DNA of 64,000 bases, from assembly GCF_000271845.1 (NCBI RefSeq), contig NZ_JH719395.1, positions 3,730,361 through 3,794,360 on the forward strand. The letters run 5' to 3'. This document shows, in pieces, positions 9,277-17,504 of the stretch; position 1 is the stretch's first letter, and each line of letters begins with the position of its first letter. Under the pieces are notes generated by a model. That model saw nothing but the letters and a program-made list of their open reading frames with translations, had not been told where the DNA came from and did no database searches. The translations under genes were made by a program, and so were the position numbers. Origin of the DNA: Rhizobium leguminosarum bv. trifolii WSM2297. Lineage in GTDB: Bacteria; Pseudomonadota; Alphaproteobacteria; Rhizobiales; Rhizobiaceae.

Positions 9277-10548
9277 TTATTTCAGCTTGCCCTTCATCGT
9301 CGCCTCGGGAAAGCAGGTGGGCTTCATGCCGTTCTTTGCCTGCCACTGGCCGATCGAGCGCCGGGTCTTGTAGCCCGGCAGACCGTCGGAACCGCCGACA
9401 TCGTAACCCTGCCGTTCCAGCGCCTTCTGCATGGCGGCGACGTCCGAGCGCAGCATTTTGCCGACATCGCCCCATTTGCCCTGGAACACACCGCCATTGG
9501 AGGCGATCCGGTCGGCGAGGTTGCCGATATAGAGCGCGTAGAGATCGGAATTATTATATTCCTTGATGATGTAGAAATTCGGCGTGACGATGAATTCCGG
9601 CCCGTCGCGGCCGGCCGGCACCAGCATCATGCCCTCGGCCTTCATCTCGCCCGAGGGAAAACCCTTGCCGGAGATGCGGTCGATGCCGAGCGAGGCCCAA
9701 TGCGACAGCGGCTTTGCCAGGTCGGGGCCTTCCTGCGCGCAGGAGACCGCTTCGGGTATCGACACCTCGAAGCCCCAGTCGCGGTCACGTTGCCAGCCCT
9801 TCTTGACCAGGAAATTGGCGATCGAGGCGAGTGTGTCCGGCACCGAGGTCCAGATGTTGCGATGGCCGTCGCCATCGAAATCGACGGCATATTTCAGATA
9901 GCTGGTCGGCATGAATTGCGGCTGGCCGAGCGCGCCGGCCGACGAGCCCTTGAAATCGGCAGGGGTGACGTCGCCGCCGTCGAGAATATGCAGCGCCGCG
10001 ATCAGCTCGGTGCGGAACATCTCCCTGCGCGTCGACATGAAGGCCTTGGTCGCCAGCACCTCGACTGCCGAATTCGGGATCTTCGCCGCGCCGAAGCCGG
10101 TCTCCCGGCCCCAGATGGCCAGCACGATCGAACCCGGCACGCCGTAGGTCTTCTCGATGCGCTTCAGCGTCGAACCATATTGCGCGGCAAAACCGCGGCC
10201 TGTGGCGGCAAGCCTCTTCAACTGGTCTTCGTTGAAATAGGGACCGGGCGAGGAAAATTCCGCCTGCGTCTGCTTCTGCTCTTTCGGCGGCGGAAAACCG
10301 GGCGGCGCGAGGTCGGGCAGGTTCCAGTTCAGCGTGACGCCGGAGAAGGCGGCCTTGAAACTCTTCTCGGAAATACCGTTCGCCTTGGCCTCCGGCCAGA
10401 GGTCTTGTTGCACCCAGGTCTCGAACTGCGCCTCGACATCGGTCTTCGAAGGGGCTGCGAGGGCGGGGAGGGGGAGGAGGACGGCCGTCAAAGCGAGTGT
10501 GAATATCCGTAGGCGCTGTGCAGCACCCCCCTCTGTCCTGCCGGACAT
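9277..10548 (-). CDS. Lytic murein transglycosylase (MltB/SLT_2 type) with peptidoglycan-binding domain
   Basis: Predicted periplasmic enzyme that cleaves peptidoglycan glycan strands to 1,6-anhydromuropeptides. A signal peptide (RIFTLALTAVLLPLPALAA) is followed by the SLT_2 domain. That domain has AIWGRETGFGA, whose Glu is the likely catalytic acid, then GALGQPQFMPTSYLKYAVDFDGDG. The C-terminal PG_binding_1 repeat reads LERQGYDVGGSDGLPGYKTR. The frame stays open upstream to 10794, but that part reads through a palindromic repeat (PLVGEMSGRTEGGA). I therefore used the ATG at 10548, which itself lies inside the repeat, so the true start is uncertain. It may be a non-ATG codon nearer the signal peptide. 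Confidence 0.85.
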   Translation of the reverse strand: MSGRTEGGAAQRLRIFTLALTAVLLPLPALAAPSKTDVEAQFETWVQQDLWPEAKANGISEKSFKAAFSGVTLNWNLPDLAPPGFPPPKEQKQTQAEFSSPGPYFNEDQLKRLAATGRGFAAQYGSTLKRIEKTYGVPGSIVLAIWGRETGFGAAKIPNSAVEVLATKAFMSTRREMFRTELIAALHILDGGDVTPADFKGSSAGALGQPQFMPTSYLKYAVDFDGDGHRNIWTSVPDTLASIANFLVKKGWQRDRDWGFEVSIPEAVSCAQEGPDLAKPLSHWASLGIDRISGKGFPSGEMKAEGMMLVPAGRDGPEFIVTPNFYIIKEYNNSDLYALYIGNLADRIASNGGVFQGKWGDVGKMLRSDVAAMQKALERQGYDVGGSDGLPGYKTRRSIGQWQAKNGMKPTCFPEATMKGKLK

Positions 10549-10770
10549 CTCCCCCACAAGGGGGGAGATCGGCTGGGGGCGCCAACTTCGCGAACTCTTG
10601 ATCGTGTGCCAAACGGCTCCGGCCATCTCAGGCGATTGATTGGGGCAAGAGGGTGCCTCAAGCCAATCTCCCCCCTTGTGGGGGGTGAGGCGCGTGCCGG
10701 CAAAGCCGGAGCGATCGATCCAGCGGATCGATCGGAGTGCCGAACGCCCGGCAGGGCAGAGGGGGGTGTT
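10522..10770. repeat. Inverted pair of rhizobial intergenic palindromic repeats
   Basis: Two related GC-rich modules lie head to head. The left one (about 10525-10573) has CCCCCCTCTGTCCTGCCGG then CTCCCCCACAAGGGGGGAG. The right one (about 10665-10765), read on the other strand, has CCCCCCTCTGCCCTGCCGG, an extra block of about 50 bp with its own palindromes (GATCGATCCGCTGGATCGATC), then CCCCCCACAAGGGGGGAG. The type resembles the RIME-like mosaic elements known from Rhizobiaceae. It covers the presumed 5' region of the transglycosylase gene, and translation through it yields the PLVGEMSGRTEGG string often seen as false N-termini. Confidence 0.8.
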
Positions 10771-10790
10771 CTTCGGGATAGACAAGAACC

Positions 10791-11396
10791 TCATATCACC
10801 GTCCGCGCCCGCAATGCCGCCGCAAGCGTGCCTTCGTCGAGATAGTCGAGTTCGCCGCCAACCGGCACGCCATGCGCCAGCCGGGTGACCTTTACCTCGA
10901 GCCCCTGCAACTGGTCGGTAATGTAATGCGCCGTCGTCTGCCCCTCGACGGTGGCATTGACCGCGATGATCAGTTCCCGGATGCCGCCTTCGCCGATCCG
11001 GTCGATCAGTCCGCGAATATTGAGGTCGTCGGGCCCGATCCCATCGAGTGGCGACAACGTACCGCCGAGCACGTGGTAGGCGGCGTTCATCGCGCCCGCT
11101 CGTTCCAGCGCCCAGAGGTCCGAAACGTCCTCGACGACGATGATGATGGATTGATCGCGCTGCGTGTCGGTGCAGACGGTACAGGGGTCGACCGTATCGA
11201 CATTGCCGCAGCGCGAGCAGATCTTCACCTTGTCATAGGCTTCGCCCATCGCATTCGACAGCGGGCCGAGCAGCTGGTCTTTCTTCTTGATCAGATGCAG
11301 CGCCGCCCGGCGCGCCGAACGCGGCCCGAGGCCCGGCACCTTCGCCAGAAGCTGGATGAGTTTTTCGATTTCGGGGCCGGTGACTCGTTTTGCCAT
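10791..11396 (-). CDS. recR: Recombination mediator RecR
   Basis: RecR (201 aa) acts with RecF and RecO to load RecA at gaps. It has the N-terminal helix-hairpin-helix ([20 protein letters not shown]), the zinc finger [16 protein letters not shown] at about residues 58-73, and the Toprim domain ([34 protein letters not shown]). The C-terminal Walker-B-like region includes [19 protein letters not shown]. Full length for the family. The YbaB-family gene and dnaX follow at 12115-14333, a recurrent dnaX-ybaB-recR association. Here a plus-strand MOSC gene separates them. Confidence 0.97.
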   Translation of the reverse strand: MAKRVTGPEIEKLIQLLAKVPGLGPRSARRAALHLIKKKDQLLGPLSNAMGEAYDKVKICSRCGNVDTVDPCTVCTDTQRDQSIIIVVEDVSDLWALERAGAMNAAYHVLGGTLSPLDGIGPDDLNIRGLIDRIGEGGIRELIIAVNATVEGQTTAHYITDQLQGLEVKVTRLAHGVPVGGELDYLDEGTLAAALRARTVI

Positions 11397-11453
11397 GCGC
11401 CGTTCTTAACTGATATGGAACGAAAACGGAATCGCGGAAGGATCGGCCATCCC

Positions 11454-12071
11454 ATGAAAATCCTGGCGCTCTGCACCGGCAATCCGGAAAGACTGCCGGG
11501 CAAGAGCTATAAGACCGGCATCTTCAAACATGCCGTCAACGGCGCGGTGATGATCGATGCCGAGGGCCTCGTCGGTGATGCCATCTGCAACCGCAAACAC
11601 CATGGCGGTGTCGACCAGGCTGTTTATATCGAGGGAGCGTTGACTCTCGACTGGTGGAGTGGCGCGCTCGGCCAGCCATACGAGCCCGGGACCTTCGGCG
11701 AAAACATGGTGATCTCGGATCTCGACAATCGCGATGTTGCCGTCGGCGACCGCTTCATATCAGGCGATCTCGTCCTTGAAGCCACGTCCTGCCGCATTCC
11801 CTGCGCCACCTTCGCCGCCAGGATGGCCGATCCGCAATTCGTCAAACGCTATACCGTGGCCGCCCGCCCCGGCATCTACTGCCGCGTTATCAAAGCCGGC
11901 GTGGCCGAGGCCGGAATGCCGGTGGAACATCGGCCGTTTTCCGGAGAGAAAGTGACGATGCCGGAGTTGATGGAAACATTTGGCCGACGGCTTCCGGAGC
12001 CGGACCGGGCGCGATACCTCGCCGCCCCTATTCACTACAAGCTGCGCGCCGTGCTGGAAGCCCAGCACTGA
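11454..12071 (+). CDS. MOSC domain protein (YiiM-like)
   Basis: Protein of 205 aa from the ATG at 11454, which has GGAAGGA upstream; an in-frame ATG at 11415 lacks a clear site. It opens with MKILALCTGNPERLPGKSYK and has the MOSC core: HHGGVDQAVYIEG, YEPGTFGENMVISDLDN, DLVLEATSCRIPCATFAARM, with a conserved Cys in the SCRIPC segment. MOSC proteins handle molybdenum-cofactor sulfur or reduce N-hydroxylated compounds (YiiM). No Mo-enzyme gene adjoins it, so the role is inferred only from family. It is inserted between recR and the ybaB-dnaX pair on the opposite strand. Confidence 0.85.
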   Translation: MKILALCTGNPERLPGKSYKTGIFKHAVNGAVMIDAEGLVGDAICNRKHHGGVDQAVYIEGALTLDWWSGALGQPYEPGTFGENMVISDLDNRDVAVGDRFISGDLVLEATSCRIPCATFAARMADPQFVKRYTVAARPGIYCRVIKAGVAEAGMPVEHRPFSGEKVTMPELMETFGRRLPEPDRARYLAAPIHYKLRAVLEAQH

Positions 12072-12114
12072 GCGTCGCGTCTATGCGCGCTGCATTGACA
12101 AACTTGCGCGTAAA

Positions 12115-12438
12115 TCAGAACGGCAGCTTGAAGCCGGGTGGGATCGGCAGGCCGGCGGTCAGCGCCTTGGTTTTTTCGGCGGCGAGCGCTTCGGCCTTGT
12201 CCTTGGCGTCCTTGTGGGCGGCGACGATCAGGTCCTCGAGGATCTCGACATCGTCCTCCTTGAAGAGCGACGGGTCGATCTTCAGGCTCTTCAGCTCGCC
12301 CTTGCCGGAGATGATGACGGTGACGAGGCCGCCGCCGGCTTTGCCTTTGGCCGTGAGCTCGGCGATCTCCGCCTGCATCTGCTCCATCTTGGCCTGCATT
12401 TCCTTGACTTTGCCCATCATGCCCATGATGTCGCGCAT
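12115..12438 (-). CDS. YbaB/EbfC family nucleoid-associated protein
   Basis: Small DNA-binding protein (107 aa) of the YbaB family. It starts [18 protein letters not shown], with the Met/Lys-rich amphipathic helix, followed by [18 protein letters not shown] and [19 protein letters not shown]; all are family hallmarks. It forms dimers that bind DNA with little sequence preference. It lies 20 bp after the dnaX stop on the same strand, the usual dnaX-ybaB arrangement, and recR is the next minus-strand gene. Confidence 0.95.
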   Translation of the reverse strand: MRDIMGMMGKVKEMQAKMEQMQAEIAELTAKGKAGGGLVTVIISGKGELKSLKIDPSLFKEDDVEILEDLIVAAHKDAKDKAEALAAEKTKALTAGLPIPPGFKLPF

Positions 12439-12458
12439 CGTCTCGCTCCTTGTTGAAA

Positions 12459-14333
12459 TCAGAATTCTATGTCGTCGCCGGGCAGGATATCACCGTCTTC
12501 CGATTCGGCGGCGGCGGGCGGTGTCGCATCTTCCGCTTCCTCCTCCGGCGTCGGCGCCCTTACGCGCACATCGATGATCTTGGCGCCTGGAAACTGCGCA
12601 AGGATCGCCGCGACATCAGGGTCCTGGCGTGCATCGCTGACGCGCTGTTGCTGAGCCTTGGCTTCCGCCTCCACCATCGTCGGGCCGCCTTCTTCGCGGC
12701 TGGTGCTGACAATCCAGTGGATGCCTGTCCATTCCTTGAGTTTAACGGCAAGCTCGTTCAGCAGCGTGCCCGGTGCGCCCTCGGTGAGGTTCACATCAAG
12801 CCGGCCGGGTTCGATGCGGACCGGCCGCACGAAGTTGCGCACCAGCGCCTTCAGCTTGACGTCCCGCTTCTCGGCGGCCAGGTCGACGATATCGCCGATC
12901 GAATTGACCGGGACGAGCGGCTTCGGTGTTTCTGCCGGTTTCGTCTCGATCCGCCCGACAGGCATCGTCTCGGGCTGGCTGCTCGGTACGGCGCGCAGCA
13001 TCGCAACCGGCGCGGACGCCTGCGGCTTGCCGGGTGCGATTTCCGGCGCGCGCGCCGCGACGCTGCTTTGATAGGGAACGCGCGTGCCGCCGCCGGTGCC
13101 GACAGGCGAGGAGGAGGGCCGCGGGCCGGCATTGTCGCCGGAAAATTCGGCAAGCCGCCGCGCCGCATCCTCGGGTGCCGGCAGATGCGCCGCATGCGCG
13201 AGCCGGATCAGCACCATTTCGGCCGCACCCGCCGTCCGCGACGAGCCTTCCGTTTCCGGAATGCCCTTCAGCAGCATCTGCCAGATGCGCGACAGCGTCG
13301 TCACCGCAACGCCCTTGGCGAATTCGGCCGCCTTGGTGCGCTCGACTTCGCTGAGCGAGGGATCGTTTGCCGCATCCGGCACATATTTCAGCCGCGTCAC
13401 CAGATGGGTGAAATCGGCAAGGTCGGTCAGCACTACCACCGGATTGGCGCCGGCCTCGTACTGGTTCTGGAATTCGCCGAGGGCGGCGGCGACATCGCCC
13501 TTGATGACATGCTGGAAAAGATCGACGATCCGGGCGCGGTCGGCCAGGCCGAGCATGCCGCGCACCGCTTCCGCCTGGACGGCGCCGGCGCCATGGGCGA
13601 TCGCCTGGTCGAGCAGCGACAGGCCGTCACGCGCCGAGCCTTCGGCGGCGCGCGCGATCATCGCCAGCGCGTCGCCTTCCGCCTCGATGCCTTCCTTGGC
13701 GGCGATCGTCGAAAACAGCCCGACGAGATCCGACGCGCTGATGCGGCGCAGGTCGAAGCGCTGGCAGCGCGACAGCACGGTGATCGGCACCTTGCGAATT
13801 TCGGTTGTGGCGAAGATGAACTTCACATGCTCCGGCGGCTCTTCCAGCGTCTTCAGCAGGCCGTTGAAGGCCTGCGTCGACAGCATGTGTACTTCGTCAA
13901 TGATATAGACTTTGTAGCGCGCCGAAACCGGCCGGTAGCGCACCTGCTCGATGATCTCTCTTATATCGTCGATGCCGGTATGGGAGGCGGCATCCATCTC
14001 GATCACATCGACATGGCGGCCTTCCATGATCGCCTGGCAATGTTCGCCGGGCACGCGCAGATCGATCGTCGGCTTGTCGATATCGGCTGTCTTGTAGTTC
14101 AGCGCCCGCGCCAGGATGCGCGCCGTCGTCGTCTTGCCGACGCCGCGCACACCGGTCAGCATATAGGCCTGCGCGATACGGCCGGTCTCGAAGGCGTTGG
14201 TGAGGGTGCGGACCATCGGCTCCTGGCCGACCATCAGGTCCGTGAAATCCTTGGGGCGGTATTTGCGAGCCAGCACCCGGTATCCGGTGCCCGTCGAGGC
14301 GGCATCTTTTGACTGTCGCTCGGTGTCGCTCAT
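12459..14333 (-). CDS. dnaX: DNA polymerase III subunit gamma/tau
   Basis: Clamp-loader ATPase (624 aa from the ATG at 14333, [13 protein letters not shown]). The AAA+ domain has [17 protein letters not shown], Walker [13 protein letters not shown] at about residue 60, Walker [11 protein letters not shown] and the [12 protein letters not shown] sensor region. The C-terminal half has a Pro/Ala-rich linker and a tau-like end finishing in an acidic tail ([11 protein letters not shown]). Unlike classical DnaX, the usual four-cysteine zinc module after Walker A is reduced to a single Cys ([12 protein letters not shown]). The frame remains open upstream through the SRP RNA gene, which argues against any earlier start. 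Confidence 0.96.
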   Translation of the reverse strand: MSDTERQSKDAASTGTGYRVLARKYRPKDFTDLMVGQEPMVRTLTNAFETGRIAQAYMLTGVRGVGKTTTARILARALNYKTADIDKPTIDLRVPGEHCQAIMEGRHVDVIEMDAASHTGIDDIREIIEQVRYRPVSARYKVYIIDEVHMLSTQAFNGLLKTLEEPPEHVKFIFATTEIRKVPITVLSRCQRFDLRRISASDLVGLFSTIAAKEGIEAEGDALAMIARAAEGSARDGLSLLDQAIAHGAGAVQAEAVRGMLGLADRARIVDLFQHVIKGDVAAALGEFQNQYEAGANPVVVLTDLADFTHLVTRLKYVPDAANDPSLSEVERTKAAEFAKGVAVTTLSRIWQMLLKGIPETEGSSRTAGAAEMVLIRLAHAAHLPAPEDAARRLAEFSGDNAGPRPSSSPVGTGGGTRVPYQSSVAARAPEIAPGKPQASAPVAMLRAVPSSQPETMPVGRIETKPAETPKPLVPVNSIGDIVDLAAEKRDVKLKALVRNFVRPVRIEPGRLDVNLTEGAPGTLLNELAVKLKEWTGIHWIVSTSREEGGPTMVEAEAKAQQQRVSDARQDPDVAAILAQFPGAKIIDVRVRAPTPEEEAEDATPPAAAESEDGDILPGDDIEF

Positions 14334-14380
14334 CGCCCTGCTTGTCGCCCGGATCGTCGGGCACTTCGTGGAGAGAAGGT

Positions 14381-14478
14381 GGGAGGCTGGCACGATGACC
14401 CGTGCCGGGCTCGTTAGGGCTGCTTCCTTCCGGACCTGACCCGGTTGGCGAGTGGCTCGTCCACCACCAACCTCCCGG
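14381..14478 (-). ncRNA. ffs: Small (4.5S-type) signal recognition particle RNA
   Basis: On the minus strand the sequence contains the conserved SRP domain IV segment GGTCAGGTCCGGAAGGAAGC. The ends pair: GGGAGGTTGG at the 5' side (14476-14467) with CCAGCCTCCC at the 3' side (14390-14381). This gives the single long hairpin of about 97 nt expected of bacterial small SRP RNA. The RNA binds Ffh and directs membrane protein targeting. It lies just before dnaX, a position common in alphaproteobacteria. Exact ends are estimated from pairing. Confidence 0.95.
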
Positions 14479-14484
14479 ATGCAC

Positions 14485-14513
14485 ATATCGGCAATATCGT
14501 CATCAAAAGCAAG
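14485..14513 (-). promoter_or_regulatory. Promoter of the SRP RNA gene
   Basis: Minus-strand -35 CTTGCT (14513-14508) and -10 CGATAT (14490-14485) with a 17-bp spacer. Initiation would fall at about 14478-14480, at the 5' end of the SRP RNA fold. The agreement of predicted start and RNA end supports both calls. Confidence 0.65.
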
Positions 14514-14564
14514 CCAACATCCAAAAAAACTGCTAGTCCTAGGAAAAGACAGGAGGAATGCCCG

Positions 14565-14975
14565 TTGAAAGGTTTCGCGCTCGACCCCCGGCTGGAAAAT
14601 GACAGCACCAGCATCATGGTCACCGGTCTCTGCGATCTCAGATTGTCGAAGGACGCTCGCTGGCCCTGGCTCATTCTCGTGCCGCGCCGCGCCGATATTA
14701 CCGAAATCTTCGAGCTGACGCCGCTCGACCAGGTGCTGCTTGCCTTCGAGACGGAGCTGGTCGCCAATGCATTGAAGAAGATCACCGACGCGACAAAAAT
14801 CAATATCGGGGCTCTTGGCAATATCGTCCGCCAGCTTCATGTTCATGTCATTGCCCGCTTCGAAGGCGATGCCAACTGGCCGGGTCCCGTCTGGGGCTTC
14901 GGACGCGCGGAGCCCTACGAGGACGGAAAGAGAGACGAATTCATAGCGAAGCTGCGGGAAGCCCTTTCATCATGA
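14565..14975 (+). CDS. HIT family hydrolase
   Basis: Histidine-triad nucleotide hydrolase-like protein (136 aa). The best start is TTG at 14565, because AGGAGG (14551-14556) lies 8 nt upstream; longer versions of the frame run into the SRP RNA gene. The fold shows WLILVPRRADITEIFEL and the triad region QLHVHVIARFEGD, of the form HxHxI rather than the full HxHxHxx, as in a divergent HIT subgroup. It ends WPGPVWGFGRAEPY. It overlaps nudC by 4 bp, so the two are coupled; both act on nucleotide-type substrates. Confidence 0.85.
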   Translation: MKGFALDPRLENDSTSIMVTGLCDLRLSKDARWPWLILVPRRADITEIFELTPLDQVLLAFETELVANALKKITDATKINIGALGNIVRQLHVHVIARFEGDANWPGPVWGFGRAEPYEDGKRDEFIAKLREALSS

Positions 14976-15931
14976 GTCATTCGCTTTTCGATTCGGATGT
15001 GCCGCATCCCGAACCCAGCAATCTTACGGCCTTTGCCGCCAACGACCTCAATCGCGATTCCGAACATCGCGACGAACAGTCCGTCGAAAAGGCGCTGGCC
15101 AGGGAAGGCACCCATATTTTCGCCTTCGCCAGAGACAAGCTGGTGCTGAAGCATGACGGCCAGGTGCTCGATCCGCTTTTTGCCCGCTACGAGCTCAAGG
15201 AATTGCAGCCGGATTGGGACGAGACCGTGCTTCTCGGCTACCGCAAATCAGGCGAACCGCGCCTTGCCGTTCCCGTCGCCATCGACGTCGATGATCTCAC
15301 CAGCCACTACAAACCTGCCGACGGCCGGACGCTGTTTCGCGAAATGCTGATCGACGAGGTGCTGCTCGGCGAATTCGCCCAGGCTGCAAGCCTCATCCGC
15401 TGGAATGGCGACAACCGCTTTTGCGGCCGCTGCGGTTCGGCGATGGAGATCCATATCGGCGGCTACAAACGTGTCTGCACCGCCTGCGAACACATGATCT
15501 TTCCCCGCACCGACCCCGTCGTCATCATGCTGACGATCGACGAGAGCCGCGATCTCTGCCTGCTCGGCCGCAGCCCGCATTTCGCGCCCGGCATGTACTC
15601 CTGCCTTGCCGGCTTCGTCGAACCCGGCGAGACCATCGAGAACGCCGTGCGCCGCGAAACGCTGGAGGAATCGGGCATCCGCACCGGCCGCATCCGCTAC
15701 CACGCCTCGCAGCCTTGGCCGATGCCGCACTCACTGATGATCGGCTGTTACGCCGAGGCCAAATCCAGCGAAATTACCCGTGACGAGACCGAGCTGGAGG
15801 ATTGCCGCTGGTTCACCCGCGAGGAAACCATCGAAATGCTGGAACGCCCGAGCCCGACAGGCAAGGCCTCGCCGCCGAAAGGGGCGATCGCCCACCGCCT
15901 GATGCGCGACTGGGTGGAGTGGAAGCGGTAA
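14972..15931 (+). CDS. nudC: NAD(+) diphosphatase / deNADding enzyme NudC
   Basis: Nudix hydrolase (319 aa) that cleaves NADH/NAD to NMNH and AMP and can remove NAD caps from RNA. It has the zinc-binding pair CGRCGSAMEIHIGGYKRVC...C at about 150-170. The Nudix box GFVEPGETIENAVRRETLEE is followed by SGI, and the NAD-specific SQPWPMPHS motif lies downstream of it. Metal-binding residues are present. The ATG overlaps the HIT gene stop by 4 bp (ATGA), and the WYL regulator starts 4 bp after its stop. Confidence 0.96.
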   Translation: MSHSLFDSDVPHPEPSNLTAFAANDLNRDSEHRDEQSVEKALAREGTHIFAFARDKLVLKHDGQVLDPLFARYELKELQPDWDETVLLGYRKSGEPRLAVPVAIDVDDLTSHYKPADGRTLFREMLIDEVLLGEFAQAASLIRWNGDNRFCGRCGSAMEIHIGGYKRVCTACEHMIFPRTDPVVIMLTIDESRDLCLLGRSPHFAPGMYSCLAGFVEPGETIENAVRRETLEESGIRTGRIRYHASQPWPMPHSLMIGCYAEAKSSEITRDETELEDCRWFTREETIEMLERPSPTGKASPPKGAIAHRLMRDWVEWKR

Positions 15932-15935
15932 CGCC

Positions 15936-16631
15936 ATGCCGGTCGCGCGCTCGGAACGGCTACTGACGCTGCTCCAGACGCTCCGGCGCTACCGGCGGCC
16001 GGTGACCGGCATCGTGCTTGCCGAGGAGACCGGCGTCAGCCTGCGTACGCTCTATCGCGATATTGCCAGCCTGCAGGCCCAGGGTGCGATGATCGAAGGT
16101 GAAGCCGGCATCGGCTACGTGCTGAAGCCGGGCTTCATGCTGCCGCCGATGATGTTTTCCGAAGAAGAGTTGGAGGCACTGGTGCTGGGCTCGCGCTGGG
16201 TGGCGCGTGCCGCCGAGCCGCGTCTTGCCGGCGCCGGCGCCGATGCGCTGGCCAAGATTGCCGCCGTGCTGCCGGCCGATATGCGGGAGATGATCGATTC
16301 GGCCGCCCTTTTCGTCGGCCCCAAACGCCGGGACGAGGACAGCGCAGATGTCTCGGCGATCCGCAGGGCGATCCGCCTCGAGCGTATTCTCGAACTGCAT
16401 TACGGCGACGAACAGGGCCGGATCTCGCGCCGCCGCGTCTGGCCTTTCGCGCTCGGTTATTTCGAACATGTGCGGGTCGTCATGGCCTGGTGCGAACTGC
16501 GCCAGGATTTCCGCCATTTCCGCACCGACCGCATCATCGATATGGCGTTGCACGAAGTCCGTTATCCGCGCCGCCGCACCGTGCTTCTCAAGGAATGGCG
16601 AGAGACGCAGGACGTGCCCGTCGAGAGGTGA
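15936..16631 (+). CDS. YafY-type HTH-WYL transcriptional regulator
   Basis: Regulator of 231 aa. Residues 1-60 form a winged helix-turn-helix (ERLLTLLQTLRRYRRPVTG, TGVSLRTLYRDIASLQAQGA), as in DeoR/YafY proteins. The C-terminal WYL domain (about 140-220) contains LHYGDEQGRISRRRVWPFAL, where the WPFAL stretch replaces the classic WYL. It starts 4 bp after nudC. Two palindrome-like sites (16636-16656 and 17033-17053) follow it and flank the next ORF and the glyoxalase-family gene, which are its likely targets; that link is inferred from position only. Confidence 0.88.
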   Translation: MPVARSERLLTLLQTLRRYRRPVTGIVLAEETGVSLRTLYRDIASLQAQGAMIEGEAGIGYVLKPGFMLPPMMFSEEELEALVLGSRWVARAAEPRLAGAGADALAKIAAVLPADMREMIDSAALFVGPKRRDEDSADVSAIRRAIRLERILELHYGDEQGRISRRRVWPFALGYFEHVRVVMAWCELRQDFRHFRTDRIIDMALHEVRYPRRRTVLLKEWRETQDVPVER

Positions 16632-16635
16632 ATGC

Positions 16636-16656
16636 TGCTGCCATAAACTGTCAGTA
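16636..16656. promoter_or_regulatory. Operator-like imperfect palindrome (site 1)
   Basis: TGCTGCCA-TAAAC-TGTCAGTA is an imperfect inverted repeat sharing 17 of 21 bases with the perfect site at 17033-17053. It lies 5 bp after the stop of the WYL regulator and about 50 bp before the small ORF at 16704. It could be bound by the regulator. Confidence 0.5.
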
Positions 16657-16703
16657 GTCGGCGTTATGATCAGTCTCAATTCATCCGGGAAGGAGTACTG
16701 ATC

Positions 16704-16964
16704 ATGGCAACGTCTCTCGTCATCCATCAAGCCAGTGACCGTTTTGCAGTTGACACCTTTGCCCATGTCATTTCGGCCGAAACTTTCGCCGACGTAGGGC
16801 AGTCCGGGCACCCCGGTCTTCTCAGCCGGGTCATGAGCATCTTTCGGCTACGCAGTGCAAACCACACCAGCCTCGATATCGAGGCGGTACCGGATTGCCG
16901 GAAGCGCGACCTCGGCCTTATGGATGGACGCGACCCGCGCCGTGGGGGCGGTTTTTCGCTTTAG
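16704..16964 (+). CDS. Small hypothetical protein
   Basis: Predicted protein of 86 aa. The ATG at 16704 has AAGGAG about 9 nt upstream, a strong ribosome site. No domain was recognised. The C-terminal segment AVPDCRKRDLGLMDGRD faintly recalls the end of DUF1127-type small rhizobial proteins (a short helix followed by RDIGL). It lies between two operator-like palindromes, downstream of the WYL regulator, so it could be co-controlled with the following VOC gene. It is real mainly on ribosome site and context; not verified. Confidence 0.5.
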   Translation: MATSLVIHQASDRFAVDTFAHVISAETFADVGQSGHPGLLSRVMSIFRLRSANHTSLDIEAVPDCRKRDLGLMDGRDPRRGGGFSL

Positions 16965-17032
16965 ACCATCTGATCGTCATTCACACCGCGGTTTGAGAAC
17001 GAGGGCGCTGCTGTCGCAACGCCCTCAGCAAC

Positions 17033-17053
17033 TGCTGCCATAAATTGGCAGCA
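17033..17053. promoter_or_regulatory. Operator-like perfect palindrome (site 2)
   Basis: TGCTGCCA-TAAAT-TGGCAGCA is a perfect 8+5+8 inverted repeat 45 bp before the start of the VOC gene. A further half-site-like GCCAATTGCCAGCA follows at about 17070-17083. Similarity to site 1 and proximity to a WYL regulator gene make it the likely binding site of that regulator. Confidence 0.6.
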
Positions 17054-17097
17054 GACGATCTCTCGCCGTGCCAATTGCCAGCAACGGGAGAACCGAA

Positions 17098-17466
17098 ATG
17101 ACCAGCCCCAATCTGATTATCCTCTACGTCAAGGATCCGGCAGAAAGCGCCAGCTTTTACCGCAACCTGCTGAACCGCGAACCGGCCGTGGAAGCGCCGA
17201 ATTTCGTCGCCTTCCCGCTCGAGGGCGGCTTCACCCTCGGCCTCTGGCGGCGCAGCAAGGTCGAACCGCAGCCTTCCGCCATCGGCAACCGCGGCGAAGT
17301 GGCCTTCATGGTCGCCGGCGAAAACGCCGTCGCACGGCACTATGACGATTGGCGCGGCCGCGGCCTGCCGATCGCCCAGGAGCTGACCGAACTGGACTTC
17401 GGCCCGACCTTCGTCGTGCTCGACCCTGACGGTCATCGCCTGCGTGTCTGTGAGCCGGATAAATGA
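17098..17466 (+). CDS. VOC (glyoxalase/bleomycin resistance) family protein
   Basis: Protein of 122 aa from the ATG at 17098 (ACGGGAG upstream). The first betaalphabetabetabeta module reads NLIILYVKDPAESASFYRNL with FPLEGGFTLGLW. The second contains GEVAFMVAGENAVARHYDDW and ends FGPTFVVLDPDGHRLRVCEP, with the DPDGHRL motif typical of the family. Members act as metal-dependent isomerases, dioxygenases or binding proteins; the substrate is not evident. It lies downstream of the WYL regulator and a perfect palindrome, a pairing common for YafY-type regulators. Confidence 0.85.
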   Translation: MTSPNLIILYVKDPAESASFYRNLLNREPAVEAPNFVAFPLEGGFTLGLWRRSKVEPQPSAIGNRGEVAFMVAGENAVARHYDDWRGRGLPIAQELTELDFGPTFVVLDPDGHRLRVCEPDK

Positions 17467-17475
17467 TAGCCGAAT

Positions 17476-17504
17476 TGCGAGGCCTGCCTAAAGCAGGCCT
17501 CGCA
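17476..17504. terminator. Hairpin between convergent VOC gene and pheA
   Basis: Perfect 12-bp inverted repeat TGCGAGGCCTGC-CTAAA-GCAGGCCTCGCA that overlaps the last codons and stop of pheA. It has no T-tract on either strand, so it is a possible bidirectional 3'-end stabiliser or weak terminator rather than a classical one. Confidence 0.5.

Noticed and set aside
10548..10794. N-terminal extension of the lytic transglycosylase
   Set aside because: This part translates a palindromic repeat; the string PLVGEMSGRTEGG is a known repeat-derived artefact, and the signal peptide begins after it.
14334..14846. N-terminal extension of dnaX
   Set aside because: It would run through the SRP RNA gene and overlap the HIT gene; MSDTERQ at 14333 followed by the conserved RKYRPKDF start is the better choice.
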